Below the pieces are notes generated by a model that saw only the letters and a list, made by a program, of their open reading frames with translations, was not told the DNA's origin and ran no database searches. Below, piece by piece: positions 1 through 7,464 of a DNA stretch of 14,504 nt. Position numbers and translations under genes: made by a program. Position 1 is the stretch's first letter. Every line of letters begins with the position of its first letter. The stretch comes from CAZRUA01 sp964603125 (lineage in GTDB: Bacteria > Bacteroidota > Bacteroidia > B-17B0 > Aurantibacillaceae), in contig CAZRUA010000088.1 in NCBI GenBank assembly GCA_964603125.1, positions 1 through 14,504 on the forward strand, in the 5' to 3' direction.

Positions 1-22
1 CGCGTTTTTAAATGGAATGGAA

Positions 23-53
23 TTGCGAAATGCCTTTTTTATTCTTAACTTTA
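23..53 (+). promoter_or_regulatory. Possible promoter of the CBS-nadK gene cluster
   Basis: A TTG at 23-25 is followed after 20 bases by TAACTTTA at 46-53. This matches the Bacteroidota housekeeping promoter (TTG near -33, TAnnTTTG near -7) at all but the last base of the -7 box. Transcription would begin about 10 bases before the CBS start codon, giving a very short leader. No Shine-Dalgarno is visible, as is common in this phylum. The match is degenerate and the region AT-rich, so chance is a real alternative. The first 69 bases hold no other recognisable feature; short open frames run off the left edge but cannot be assigned. Confidence 0.3.
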
Positions 54-69
54 TAATACAATAGATTTT

Positions 70-735
70 ATGCTTACATCAGAATTAATTTCAAATCAGA
101 TACCTGCCCTTAAACACACCGATACAATTGATTTAGCAATGCATTGGATGGAGGAATTTAAAGTAAACCACTTAGCGGTGATTAAAGGCAAGGAATTGCT
201 TGGGCTTGTTAGCGAGCAAGATTTACATGATACTCATGTTGAACCCGAAACTGAAATTGCGGCAAGTAAAGTACATCTTATTCGTCCAATCATCCATTCT
301 AGCCAACATGCATATGATGCGATGAAATTAATGTATGGTATGAATTTATCGGTTTTACCTGTACTAGATGAAAAAGAACAATATTTAGGTTCGGTAACTC
401 AAAAGGTTATTTTAGATAAAATGTCAAGTTTATCGGCGGTAACTGAGCCAGGTGGAATCATAGAGTTAGAAATGCATAAAAACGATTATTCGTTAACGCA
501 AATTGCTAGCATTATCGAAGGAAATGATGCTAAAGTATTGAGTTTCTATATTTCATCTATACCAGATAGCATGAAAATTGAAATTATTATCAAAATAAAT
601 GTTGAAGATTTATCTCGAATTATACAAACCTTTAATCGATACAATTACACTGTAAAAGCTTCTTATCACCAACAAGAGTTTGAAGAAGATTTAAAAAGTA
701 AATTCAATGAATTTATGCGCTTTATCAATATATAA
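70..735 (+). CDS. CBS-domain pair protein with C-terminal ACT-like domain
   Basis: This 221-residue protein is predicted to be cytoplasmic, with no signal peptide or membrane segment. Two CBS motifs form a probable Bateman module: CBS1 at about residues 5-55 (core HLAVIKGKELLGLVSEQDL) and CBS2 at about 70-120 (core LSVLPVLDEKEQYLGSVT). Such pairs usually bind adenine nucleotides and act as energy or ligand sensors. Residues 129-200 show a beta-alpha-beta-beta-alpha-beta pattern like an ACT domain, another small-ligand-binding fold; this assignment comes from pattern only. The gene opens a tight same-strand cluster with an outer-membrane protein and NAD kinase, and its end overlaps the start of the next gene by 29 bases. 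CBS genes near nadK are common in Bacteroidota, so a link to nucleotide sensing is possible, but neither ligand nor target is known. No catalytic domain is present. Confidence 0.85.
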   Translation: MLTSELISNQIPALKHTDTIDLAMHWMEEFKVNHLAVIKGKELLGLVSEQDLHDTHVEPETEIAASKVHLIRPIIHSSQHAYDAMKLMYGMNLSVLPVLDEKEQYLGSVTQKVILDKMSSLSAVTEPGGIIELEMHKNDYSLTQIASIIEGNDAKVLSFYISSIPDSMKIEIIIKINVEDLSRIIQTFNRYNYTVKASYHQQEFEEDLKSKFNEFMRFINI

Positions 736-2149
736 AGGCAATGTTACAGTTGCCAACAACAAATTAAAATATAGTTTGTTGTGGCTCATTTTGTTCACAA
801 TCATAATTAATTCTTCAGCACAAAAAAATTGTGTAGTTAATTCCATTGAGATTGTTGGAAATAAAAAAACAAAAAATTCAATCATTCTTCGCGAATTAAG
901 TTTTAAAGTTGGCGATGAAATATCGTTAAGTTCAATAGATAAAAACATCACCCTATCTCAACAAAACTTAATTAACACTTCCCTATTTAATTCCGCTATT
1001 ATACTTGGTAATTTTAATGCTGATTCAACGCAAATAAATTTCACAATAACTCTTCGCGAACGCTGGTATGTATGGCCTTCACCCATTTTTGAAGTTCAAG
1101 ATAGAAACTTTAACACTTGGTGGCAAACCAAAGATTTTTTCAGAATTAATTATGGCGCTTTTTTAACTTTCGAAAACATGAGAGGCCGAAATGAAAATTT
1201 GACATTAAAATACCGAAGAGGATACACCGAACTTATTGGAGCTGCTTATAAGGTACCATACATCAATAAAAAACAAAAAATAGGAATTAATTTTAGTTAC
1301 TTTTTCTCGAGAAACAATGAAATTGCCTATACTACTTATGGTAACAAACTTAGGTTTTATAGGAGCTTAAATGGGTATGTAAGAAAAGAACACGAGGCAA
1401 AAATTGGCTTTACATATCGTGAAAATTTGTACGTGAAACATGCTTTAGATTTACAATACAATTCGAGCAATGTAATAGATACCATAAGGAAATTAAATCG
1501 CTTTTATTATGTTAATGATGTATCTACGGTGAATTATTTTAGCATAAAATATTATCTACGCTACGAAAAAAGAGATAATAAGGCTTATCCGCTTAAAGGT
1601 ATGTATGCCGAACTTAATTTAAGTAAAGAAGGTTTGAGACTATTGCCTACTGAAAAAGTTGACAATATCTCGGTTTCTGCTTCAATTAAAAATTATTACA
1701 AACTTTTTAATCGAACCTATTTCTCAAGCAGCTTAAAAGGTCGTTTGCTAAAAAACAACTCTCCAATTTATTATTTCCAAAGAGCTTTAGGATGGAATGA
1801 TTTTGTTCGCGGTTATGAATATTACGTAATTGATGGTCAAAATTATGGTATAGCGAAAGCAAACCTTAAATTTCAAATTATAAAGCCACATATTCAAAAC
1901 ATACCTATTAAACGACTTGAGAAGTTTAACAAAGTTCCTTACTCACTTTATTTTAATGCCTACATTGATGCTGGTTATGTGAAAGATAATTACTTTGGAG
2001 ATAATAATCCTTTAAGCAATAGTAAATTAATTGGCACAGGCATTGGACTTGATTTTGTTAGCTTTTACGATTATGTGCTAAGAATTGAGGTTTCGCGCAA
2101 TTTATTAAGGCAAAAAGGCTTATTTTTGCATTTTGTTGCCCCAATTTAA
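707..2149 (+). CDS. Omp85/D15-family outer-membrane protein with one POTRA domain
   Basis: This 480-residue protein is a predicted outer-membrane beta-barrel of the BamA/TamA (bacterial surface antigen D15) superfamily. A signal peptide with a hydrophobic core at about residues 22-34 ends at SSA-Q (38/39). One POTRA-like domain lies at about 42-118. The rest alternates aromatic and polar residues as barrel strands do, and VRGY at 367-370 matches the conserved Omp85 loop-6 signature. Full BamA has five POTRAs and about 800 residues, so this is a short paralogue and not the essential BamA itself. Its substrate is unknown. The ATG at 707 overlaps the CBS gene and gives an unusually long n-region of about 20 residues. 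No later ATG or GTG in frame precedes the hydrophobic core, so 707 is the best start. NAD kinase follows after 12 bases. Confidence 0.82.
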   Translation: MNLCALSIYKGNVTVANNKLKYSLLWLILFTIIINSSAQKNCVVNSIEIVGNKKTKNSIILRELSFKVGDEISLSSIDKNITLSQQNLINTSLFNSAIILGNFNADSTQINFTITLRERWYVWPSPIFEVQDRNFNTWWQTKDFFRINYGAFLTFENMRGRNENLTLKYRRGYTELIGAAYKVPYINKKQKIGINFSYFFSRNNEIAYTTYGNKLRFYRSLNGYVRKEHEAKIGFTYRENLYVKHALDLQYNSSNVIDTIRKLNRFYYVNDVSTVNYFSIKYYLRYEKRDNKAYPLKGMYAELNLSKEGLRLLPTEKVDNISVSASIKNYYKLFNRTYFSSSLKGRLLKNNSPIYYFQRALGWNDFVRGYEYYVIDGQNYGIAKANLKFQIIKPHIQNIPIKRLEKFNKVPYSLYFNAYIDAGYVKDNYFGDNNPLSNSKLIGTGIGLDFVSFYDYVLRIEVSRNLLRQKGLFLHFVAPI

Positions 2150-2161
2150 CACAACGCTAAT

Positions 2162-3040
2162 ATGACAATTGCAGTATATGCTCGCTCGGTAAAAGATAAT
2201 CACGCTGATTATATTAAAACGTTAAGCACAAAATTAAATAAAGAGAATATTTCTCTAATCATATACGAAGATTATTACAAGTTCTTAAAAACTGAATTTC
2301 AATTCAACTTAGACATAGCTACTTATAAAACTTCTGAATGCATCAAAGGAAAAGTAGATTATATTATTTCATTAGGTGGTGACGGAACAATTCTTGAAAC
2401 TCTAGATTTAGTTAGAGATTCGGAAATACCTGTCCTTGGGGTTAATACAGGCAGATTAGGTTTTTTAGCTAGTGTATATAAAGAAGATTTTTCATCCGCA
2501 ATAGATTTATTAATTGCAAAAAAATATAAGCTTGATAAACGTGAATTAATTGAATTAGTTGAACCACAAAATTTATTTGGTCAGCTAAACTTTGCTGTTA
2601 ATGAACTAACACTTATCAAAAAAGATTCATCATCAATGATAAGTATTGAGGCTCATGTTAATGATACTTACTTAAATACTTATTGGGCCGATGGATTAAT
2701 TGTAGCGACGCCAACGGGCTCAACAGCTTATTCATTGAGTTGTGGCGGACCAATTTTGGTGCCTGATTGTGGTAACTTTGTTTTAACTCCAATTGCTCCA
2801 CACAACTTAAATGTACGTCCAATTGTGCTTTCAAACAACAATGTAATAAAACTAAAAGTAGAAGGCCGTAGTCCTGAATTTTTAATTTCATTGGATAGTA
2901 GGACTGCACCTATTGTTTCAACATCAGAAATAACTATTAAAAAAGCTGACTTTACTTTTAACTTAATAAATTTAGAAGGTCAACATTTCTTCAATACCTT
3001 GAGAAATAAATTAATGTGGGGAATTGATAAAAGAAATTAA
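2162..3040 (+). CDS. nadK: NAD kinase
   Basis: This 292-residue enzyme phosphorylates NAD to NADP in the cytoplasm using ATP or another phosphoryl donor, and so supplies NADP(H) for biosynthesis. The family motifs are all present: GGDGT at 72-76, where Asp74 is the expected catalytic base; the NE pair at 147-148 that contacts the nicotinamide ribose; and the glycine-rich TPTGSTAYSLSCGGP at 183-197. The length is normal for bacterial NadK. The ATG lies 12 bases after the D15-protein stop, so it is probably co-transcribed with the two upstream genes. Its TAA stop overlaps the stop of radC on the opposite strand inside a TTAA, so no independent terminator fits between them. Confidence 0.97.
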   Translation: MTIAVYARSVKDNHADYIKTLSTKLNKENISLIIYEDYYKFLKTEFQFNLDIATYKTSECIKGKVDYIISLGGDGTILETLDLVRDSEIPVLGVNTGRLGFLASVYKEDFSSAIDLLIAKKYKLDKRELIELVEPQNLFGQLNFAVNELTLIKKDSSSMISIEAHVNDTYLNTYWADGLIVATPTGSTAYSLSCGGPILVPDCGNFVLTPIAPHNLNVRPIVLSNNNVIKLKVEGRSPEFLISLDSRTAPIVSTSEITIKKADFTFNLINLEGQHFFNTLRNKLMWGIDKRN

Positions 3041-3741
3041 AAACTCATTTTACCATTATCAGCAAAGCTATAATACTGGTTATTCCCTATAATTAGATGA
3101 TCAGCTACATTTATTTCAAATAACTTCCCTGCTTCAATCACCCTTTTTGTTAATTGCAAATCAGCTGCGCTAGGCTGCAAATTGCCCGAAGGATGATTAT
3201 GTGCCAAAATAATACTTGAACTTAATTTCTCAATTGCAAGCTTAAAAATAAGACGAGTATCAACAACAGTTCCACTAATACCTCCACGACTTAAAAAATC
3301 TTTACCAACAACCTTATTAGCTCTATTTAAATGAATTACCCAAAATTCTTCGTAAGGCAAGTCCAATAAATGCTCTGAAATAAATTCATACGCATCCTTG
3401 CTCGACATTACCTTTTTATTCTCGTTTTGCGCCTCTGATTTCCTTCTTCTTCCTATTTCTAAAGCAGCTATTATTGAAATTGCTTTTGCCTCCCCAACAC
3501 CTTTAAACTTCTTTAAATCCTCAATTCCAACTTTAGCTAATTCACCTAAATTATTACCGTAAAAGGCTAATATTCTTTGGCATAATTGAACTGCTGATTC
3601 GTTTCTAGAACCGCTCCCAATCAAAATAGCTAATAACTCAGCATCTGAAAGAGCACCCCTACCCTTTTCCATCAATTTTTCCCTTGGCCTATCGTCTTCG
3701 GCCCATTGCTTTATCGAAATATAATTTTCACGCTCACTCAT
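3037..3741 (-). CDS. radC: RadC family JAB/MPN-domain protein
   Basis: This 234-residue protein matches the usual full length of RadC (YicR-like). An N-terminal helix-hairpin-helix region includes KFKGVGEAKAISI at 78-90, a DNA-contact motif. The C-terminal JAB/MPN metal-binding domain has HNHPSG at 181-186 and Asp194, giving the H-x-H-x10-D metal ligands, with a Glu in the EEFW segment (131-132) as the likely fourth residue. The family was named for DNA repair, but the original E. coli radC allele proved to be in recG. The biochemical role is still unsettled, so treat it as a predicted DNA-associated metalloprotein. The ATG at 3741 is 18 bases from the divergent MFS start. The gene is complete and convergent with nadK. 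Confidence 0.95.
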   Translation of the reverse strand: MSERENYISIKQWAEDDRPREKLMEKGRGALSDAELLAILIGSGSRNESAVQLCQRILAFYGNNLGELAKVGIEDLKKFKGVGEAKAISIIAALEIGRRRKSEAQNENKKVMSSKDAYEFISEHLLDLPYEEFWVIHLNRANKVVGKDFLSRGGISGTVVDTRLIFKLAIEKLSSSIILAHNHPSGNLQPSAADLQLTKRVIEAGKLFEINVADHLIIGNNQYYSFADNGKMSF

Positions 3742-3759
3742 ATTACGAAATTATACAAA

Positions 3760-5055
3760 ATGCAAATTGTTTGTTTACATTTGGAAAAATATTTTTTGAA
3801 CACACATCAACATAAAGCATTCGCCATTTTTAGCAACAAAAAATTCTTGTTGTTTATTTTCGTTCGCTTCTTTTTAACCTTAGCCATACAAATGCAAATG
3901 GCAACAATAGGTTTTCAGGTTTATTACGAATTTAAAAAAGATGAACTTTTTTTAGGATTAATTGCGTTAAACGAAGCTATACCATACATTAGTTTTTCCT
4001 TTATTTCGGGCTATGTGGCAGATTTTTACAACAGAAAAAACATTATTCGTATTTGCATTTTAAGTTTACTTGTAGGAGGTACACTTCTACTGCTGCTTTG
4101 TTTACCACAATTTGCATGGGTAAAAAGCTATGGTGTTACTGTACTCTTTTCAATAGTATTTTTATTTGGAATTATCAGAGCCTTTATTGCAGCTGCAATT
4201 CCTTCTTTTCTGAGCGAATTAATTGACCGCTCAAATTACACTCAGGCATCAACATGGAATAGCACTGCATGGCATTCGGGAGCAATTTTAGGCCCTGTGC
4301 TTGCTGGTATACTTTACGGAATTCACAACGAAAATAATGCTCAACTAACATACACAATCAATTTAATTTTGTTCCTCATTGTGTTTATACTTTTTAGTAT
4401 GATTCAATACAAACCCAGTGATATCAAACCTCAAAAGGAAAGTATTACAAGTAGTTTAAAAACAGGATTACAATTTGTATTTAAAAACAAAATGTTGCTT
4501 AGTGCTTTATCACTTGATCTATTTGCCGTTTTATTTGGCGGTGCCGTAAGCATACTGCCTGCTTTTAGCGAAAAGATTCTTCATGAAGGAGCTTATGTTG
4601 CTGGCTGGCTCAGAGCTGCACCAGCAATTGGGGCCGTTTGTATGGCATTAATTATGGCTTTTTACCCACCTCGTAAGCATGCCGGGAAAGCACTGTTAAT
4701 TGCCGTAATAGCGTTTGGAGTATTTACAATACTATTTGCCTTAAGTACTAATATTATATTGGCTTTTGTTATGCTAGCATTAACTGGGGCATTTGATAAT
4801 ATAAGTGTTGTTGTTCGTCACACAATATTACAATTAATGACACCTAACGAAATGCGAGGCAGAGTTGCTGCTGTAAATAATATTTTTATTGGCTCATCAA
4901 ACGAAATAGGTGGAGCTGAATCAGGTGTTGCATCAAAACTTATGGGACTTGTTCCTTCTATTATTTTTGGCGGTTGCGCAACAATAGCAGTTGTTATAGG
5001 AATTAACTTTTGGAACAAGGATTTAAAAAAACTAGACACCACTAAATTGGAATAA
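3760..5055 (+). CDS. MFS exporter of the EntS-like (MFS_3) type
   Basis: This 431-residue inner-membrane transporter is predicted to have about 12 helices and belongs to the proton-driven major facilitator superfamily. The loop 2-3 motif A is seen as GYVADFYNRKNIIR (84-97). A second signature near 361-389 (TPNEMRGRVAAVN followed by IGSSNEIGGAESG) is typical of the MFS_3 group, which includes the enterobactin exporter EntS and macrolide efflux proteins. The substrate cannot be read from the sequence, and no siderophore genes lie nearby. I chose the ATG at 3760. The upstream ATG at 3706 would add 18 residues and run into radC on the other strand, whereas 3760 leaves a non-overlapping 18-base gap. 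The DUF2400 gene follows after only 4 bases. Confidence 0.88.
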   Translation: MQIVCLHLEKYFLNTHQHKAFAIFSNKKFLLFIFVRFFLTLAIQMQMATIGFQVYYEFKKDELFLGLIALNEAIPYISFSFISGYVADFYNRKNIIRICILSLLVGGTLLLLLCLPQFAWVKSYGVTVLFSIVFLFGIIRAFIAAAIPSFLSELIDRSNYTQASTWNSTAWHSGAILGPVLAGILYGIHNENNAQLTYTINLILFLIVFILFSMIQYKPSDIKPQKESITSSLKTGLQFVFKNKMLLSALSLDLFAVLFGGAVSILPAFSEKILHEGAYVAGWLRAAPAIGAVCMALIMAFYPPRKHAGKALLIAVIAFGVFTILFALSTNIILAFVMLALTGAFDNISVVVRHTILQLMTPNEMRGRVAAVNNIFIGSSNEIGGAESGVASKLMGLVPSIIFGGCATIAVVIGINFWNKDLKKLDTTKLE

Positions 5056-5059
5056 ATAA

Positions 5060-5830
5060 GTGAAACACTTTGATGATATAAAAAATTTACTGGATGAAAA
5101 ATATCATCAATTCAATAACACTTCCTTTATCGAAACAGATCCGATTTGTATTCCGCATCAATTTACCAAAAAACAAGATATTGAAATAGCGGCATTATTA
5201 GTAGCAACAATAGCTTGGGGACAGAGAAAATCGATTATTGCTAATGGAAATAAACTAATGCATTTAATGGATTACACTCCATATGAATTTATTAAGTATG
5301 CAAAAGAAAAAGATTTCAATCCATTTAAAAAATTTGTTCATCGCACTTTTAATGGCGAAGATTGTATTTTCTTTCTTAAATCATTACAGAAAATTTATTC
5401 CAAAAACGTCAGCTTAGAAGAGGTTTTTGTTGCTCAATCAAATAATGAAAGTTGCAAAGAAAATATTATCAGTTTTAGAAATGAGTTCTTAAAACCAAAA
5501 CATTTGCCACGTGTTGAGAAACATGTTTCAAATCCTGATAAAAATTCGAGCGCTAAAAGATTGTGTATGTTTTTAAGATGGATGGTTAGAAAGGATAAAC
5601 ATGGAGTTGATTTTGGAATTTGGAACAAAATTGATTCATCAAAACTATGTATGCCTTTGGATGTGCACACTGGAAATGTTAGTAGAAGTCTAGGCTTATT
5701 AATAAGAACTCAAAACGATTGGACTTCAGTAGAAGAACTTACTAATAATTTGAAACTCTTTGACGCAAAAGATCCCGTTAAATATGATTTTGCGCTTTTT
5801 GGCTTAGGCGCTTTTGAAGGATGGAAATAA
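5060..5830 (+). CDS. TIGR02757/DUF2400 family protein, HhH-GPD-like
   Basis: This 256-residue cytoplasmic protein starts at GTG, 4 bases after the MFS stop, suggesting translational coupling. It belongs to the TIGR02757 (DUF2400) family, widespread in Bacteroidota and without an assigned function. Features seen: an N-terminal helical segment AALLVATIAWGQRKSI (44-59); a SAKRLCMFLRWMVRKD block (164-179); PLDVHTGNVSRSLGLL (199-214); and a C-terminal DFALFGLGAFE (243-253). By eye these resemble HhH-GPD DNA glycosylases in order, with Asp201 of LDVH aligning with the catalytic Asp in the VDTH motif of endonuclease III. The usual LPGVGxKTA hairpin and the Cys cluster are not recognisable. Family membership is firm; a base-excision role is my inference. 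Confidence 0.85.
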   Translation: MKHFDDIKNLLDEKYHQFNNTSFIETDPICIPHQFTKKQDIEIAALLVATIAWGQRKSIIANGNKLMHLMDYTPYEFIKYAKEKDFNPFKKFVHRTFNGEDCIFFLKSLQKIYSKNVSLEEVFVAQSNNESCKENIISFRNEFLKPKHLPRVEKHVSNPDKNSSAKRLCMFLRWMVRKDKHGVDFGIWNKIDSSKLCMPLDVHTGNVSRSLGLLIRTQNDWTSVEELTNNLKLFDAKDPVKYDFALFGLGAFEGWK

Positions 5831-5839
5831 CAAGTTTGT

Positions 5840-6190
5840 TTAAAGCACCTTTTTAACGGCTTCAATTGTTGATTTCGAATTCCCAACAAATATTTTATCC
5901 CCAACTAATATCACAGGGCGTTTCAAAAACGTATATTCTTCAAGAATATAATTTTTATAATCACTTTCACTTAAATTCTTCTCTTTTAAATTTAAAGCTT
6001 TATACTTTAATGCCACTCTGCTAAAAAGCGCTTCGTAGCTCCCTGTTAAAGCCTTCATTTGATCAATTTGGGCTGATGTAATTTTTTCACTTTTAATGTC
6101 TTGAAATACAAAATTCTTATTGTGTAAATCCAAATCCTTTATTATACGAGAACATGTGCTACAAGTTGATAAGTAATATATTTTTTTCAT
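5840..6190 (-). CDS. ArsC/Spx-like thioredoxin-fold protein
   Basis: This 116-residue protein has the normal length for the arsenate reductase-like (ArsC/Spx/YffB) family. A thioredoxin-type start (MKKIYYLSTCSTCSRII) carries Cys10 and Cys13 in CSTC, and the expected cis-proline segment is RPVILVG at 91-97. A CxxC like that of Spx replaces the single-Cys CGTS type of plasmid ArsC. No ars genes lie nearby, so arsenic detoxification is not supported. A thiol redox or glutathione-linked reductase role is more likely, and a Spx-like regulatory role cannot be excluded. It converges on the DUF2400 gene (9-base gap) and is divergent from the trans-sulfuration enzyme (61-base gap). Confidence 0.85.
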   Translation of the reverse strand: MKKIYYLSTCSTCSRIIKDLDLHNKNFVFQDIKSEKITSAQIDQMKALTGSYEALFSRVALKYKALNLKEKNLSESDYKNYILEEYTFLKRPVILVGDKIFVGNSKSTIEAVKKVL

Positions 6191-6210
6191 AGTTGCCTAA
6201 ATAGTTAACA

Positions 6211-6218
6211 CAAAAATA
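6211..6218 (-). promoter_or_regulatory. Probable -7 box for the ArsC-like gene
   Basis: Read on the minus strand these bases are TATTTTTG, an exact match to the Bacteroidota -7 consensus TAnnTTTG. The box ends 20 bases before the ATG at 6190, giving a leader of roughly 14 bases. I see no good TTG at the -33 distance, which lowers confidence. Confidence 0.4.
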
Positions 6219-6222
6219 GTAT

Positions 6223-6230
6223 TAATTTAG
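6223..6230 (+). promoter_or_regulatory. Weak -7-like box for the trans-sulfuration gene
   Basis: TAATTTAG differs from TAnnTTTG at one position and lies 21 bases before the ATG at 6252. No TTG occurs at the expected -33 spacing. If both boxes are used, the two divergent promoters lie almost side by side in the 61-base gap, so their polymerases would compete for the same DNA. Confidence 0.22.
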
Positions 6231-6251
6231 CCATCTCTTTATTTAATTACA

Positions 6252-7406
6252 ATGGAAAACAAAAAATACGGCTTTGGAACAAAAGCCATTCACTCGGGTG
6301 CAGATCCTGATCCAAGCACTGGAGCTATTATGACTCCAATTTACCAAACTTCAACATTTGTTCAGGCTTCGCCTGGTTCGCACAAAGGTTATGCTTATGC
6401 GCGAGGTAAAAACCCAACACGTGAAGCTTTGCAAAAAAACTTAGCTGCATTAGAAGATGCTAAACATGCTTTGTGTTTTAGCAGCGGTATGGGAGCTATG
6501 GATGCCGTAATTAAATTATTAGCCCCTGGCGATGAAGTAATTACAGGTGATGATTTATACGGTGGTAGTTACCGTATGTTTACAAAAGTATTTGCCAACT
6601 TTGGAATAAAATTCCATTTCATAAACATGACAGATGCTGAGAACATTAAAAAATATGTAAACAGCAACACTAAATTAATTTGGGCTGAAACACCTACCAA
6701 CCCAACAATGCAAATTATTGACATTGAGGCTTGTGCTAAAATTGCGAAAGCAAATAATATTTTATTAGCTGTTGACAATACATTTGCATCGCCATACTTA
6801 CAAAACCCATTAGCTTTAGGTGCTGATATAATTATGCATTCGGTTACTAAATACCTTGGCGGACATAGCGATGTAGTAATGGGAGCTTTAATTTTAAATG
6901 ATGATAAAATTTACGAAAGATTAGCTTTCATACACAATAGTTGTGGTGCAACTCCAGGACCAATGGATAGCTTTTTAGTGCAACGTGGATTAAAAACTTT
7001 ACATATTCGTATGGAGCGTCATTGCTATAATGGTCGTAAAGTGGCTGAGTTTTTAAAAACACATCCTGCAATCGAAAAAATTTATTGGCCTGGATTTACT
7101 GATCATCCAAATCACGAAATTGCAAAACGTCAAATGAAAGATTTTGGAGGAATGATTAGTATAGTTTTAAAAGGAGCTGACTTAGAAAAAACATTCAAAA
7201 TAGCTTCTTCATTCCATGTGTTTTCGTTAGCGGAATCATTAGGTGGAGTAGAATCTTTAGTTAACCATCCAGCAACGATGACGCACGCTTCGATACCAAA
7301 AGCTGAAAGAGAAAAAGCTGGCGTTGTAGATAATTTACTTCGCTTAAGTGTGGGCATTGAAGATGTAGAAGATCTTATTGAAGATTTAAAAAATGCATTA
7401 GCATAA
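6252..7406 (+). CDS. PLP trans-sulfuration enzyme (cystathionine gamma-synthase or gamma-lyase)
   Basis: This 384-residue cytoplasmic enzyme belongs to the Cys/Met metabolism PLP family and is of normal length. The PLP Schiff-base lysine is Lys200 in SVTKYLGGHSD. YAR at 49-51 fits the Tyr and Arg that bind PLP phosphate across the dimer. Tyr103 in DLYGGSYRMF is the expected active-site tyrosine. DNTFASPY (175-182) supplies the Asp that contacts the PLP ring nitrogen. The C-terminal SLAESLGGVESL motif is also typical. Gly at the site where methionine gamma-lyase has Cys (LYGC) argues against that enzyme. Synthase (metB) and lyase cannot be separated by sequence reading, so no symbol is given. 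A partial S-adenosylhomocysteinase lies further right in the window, in the same sulfur pathway but not the same operon. Confidence 0.92.
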   Translation: MENKKYGFGTKAIHSGADPDPSTGAIMTPIYQTSTFVQASPGSHKGYAYARGKNPTREALQKNLAALEDAKHALCFSSGMGAMDAVIKLLAPGDEVITGDDLYGGSYRMFTKVFANFGIKFHFINMTDAENIKKYVNSNTKLIWAETPTNPTMQIIDIEACAKIAKANNILLAVDNTFASPYLQNPLALGADIIMHSVTKYLGGHSDVVMGALILNDDKIYERLAFIHNSCGATPGPMDSFLVQRGLKTLHIRMERHCYNGRKVAEFLKTHPAIEKIYWPGFTDHPNHEIAKRQMKDFGGMISIVLKGADLEKTFKIASSFHVFSLAESLGGVESLVNHPATMTHASIPKAEREKAGVVDNLLRLSVGIEDVEDLIEDLKNALA

Positions 7407-7427
7407 TTTTATATAAATCGTACTTAA

Positions 7428-7454
7428 AAAAAAGCCGCTTTATGCGGCTTTTTT
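7428..7454. terminator. Bidirectional intrinsic terminator
   Basis: Arms AAAAAAGCCGC (7428-7438) and GCGGCTTTTTT (7444-7454) pair perfectly around the 5-base loop TTTAT. The five-pair GC core has A residues to its left and T residues to its right, so the hairpin is followed by a U-tract whichever strand is read. It sits in the 58-base gap between the convergent trans-sulfuration and TPR-CHAT genes and can serve both. Confidence 0.85.
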
Positions 7455-7464
7455 GTTGAATAAA

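Noticed and set aside
1..69. Tail or start of another gene at the left edge
   Set aside because: Frames open from the edge encode only about 15-20 unremarkable residues, and the minus strand has no usable start, so nothing can be assigned.
741..767. ATG at 741 as the start of the D15-family gene
   Set aside because: It is in a different frame and meets a stop after about eight codons.
3706..3759. Longer MFS start at 3706
   Set aside because: It would overlap the radC coding region on the opposite strand, and the added residues resemble no part of the MFS family.
5840..6190. True arsenate reductase of an ars operon
   Set aside because: The active site is CxxC, and no arsR, arsB or acr3 gene lies nearby.
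6252..7406. Methionine gamma-lyase
   Set aside because: Gly replaces the characteristic Cys after the active-site tyrosine (LYGG instead of LYGC).
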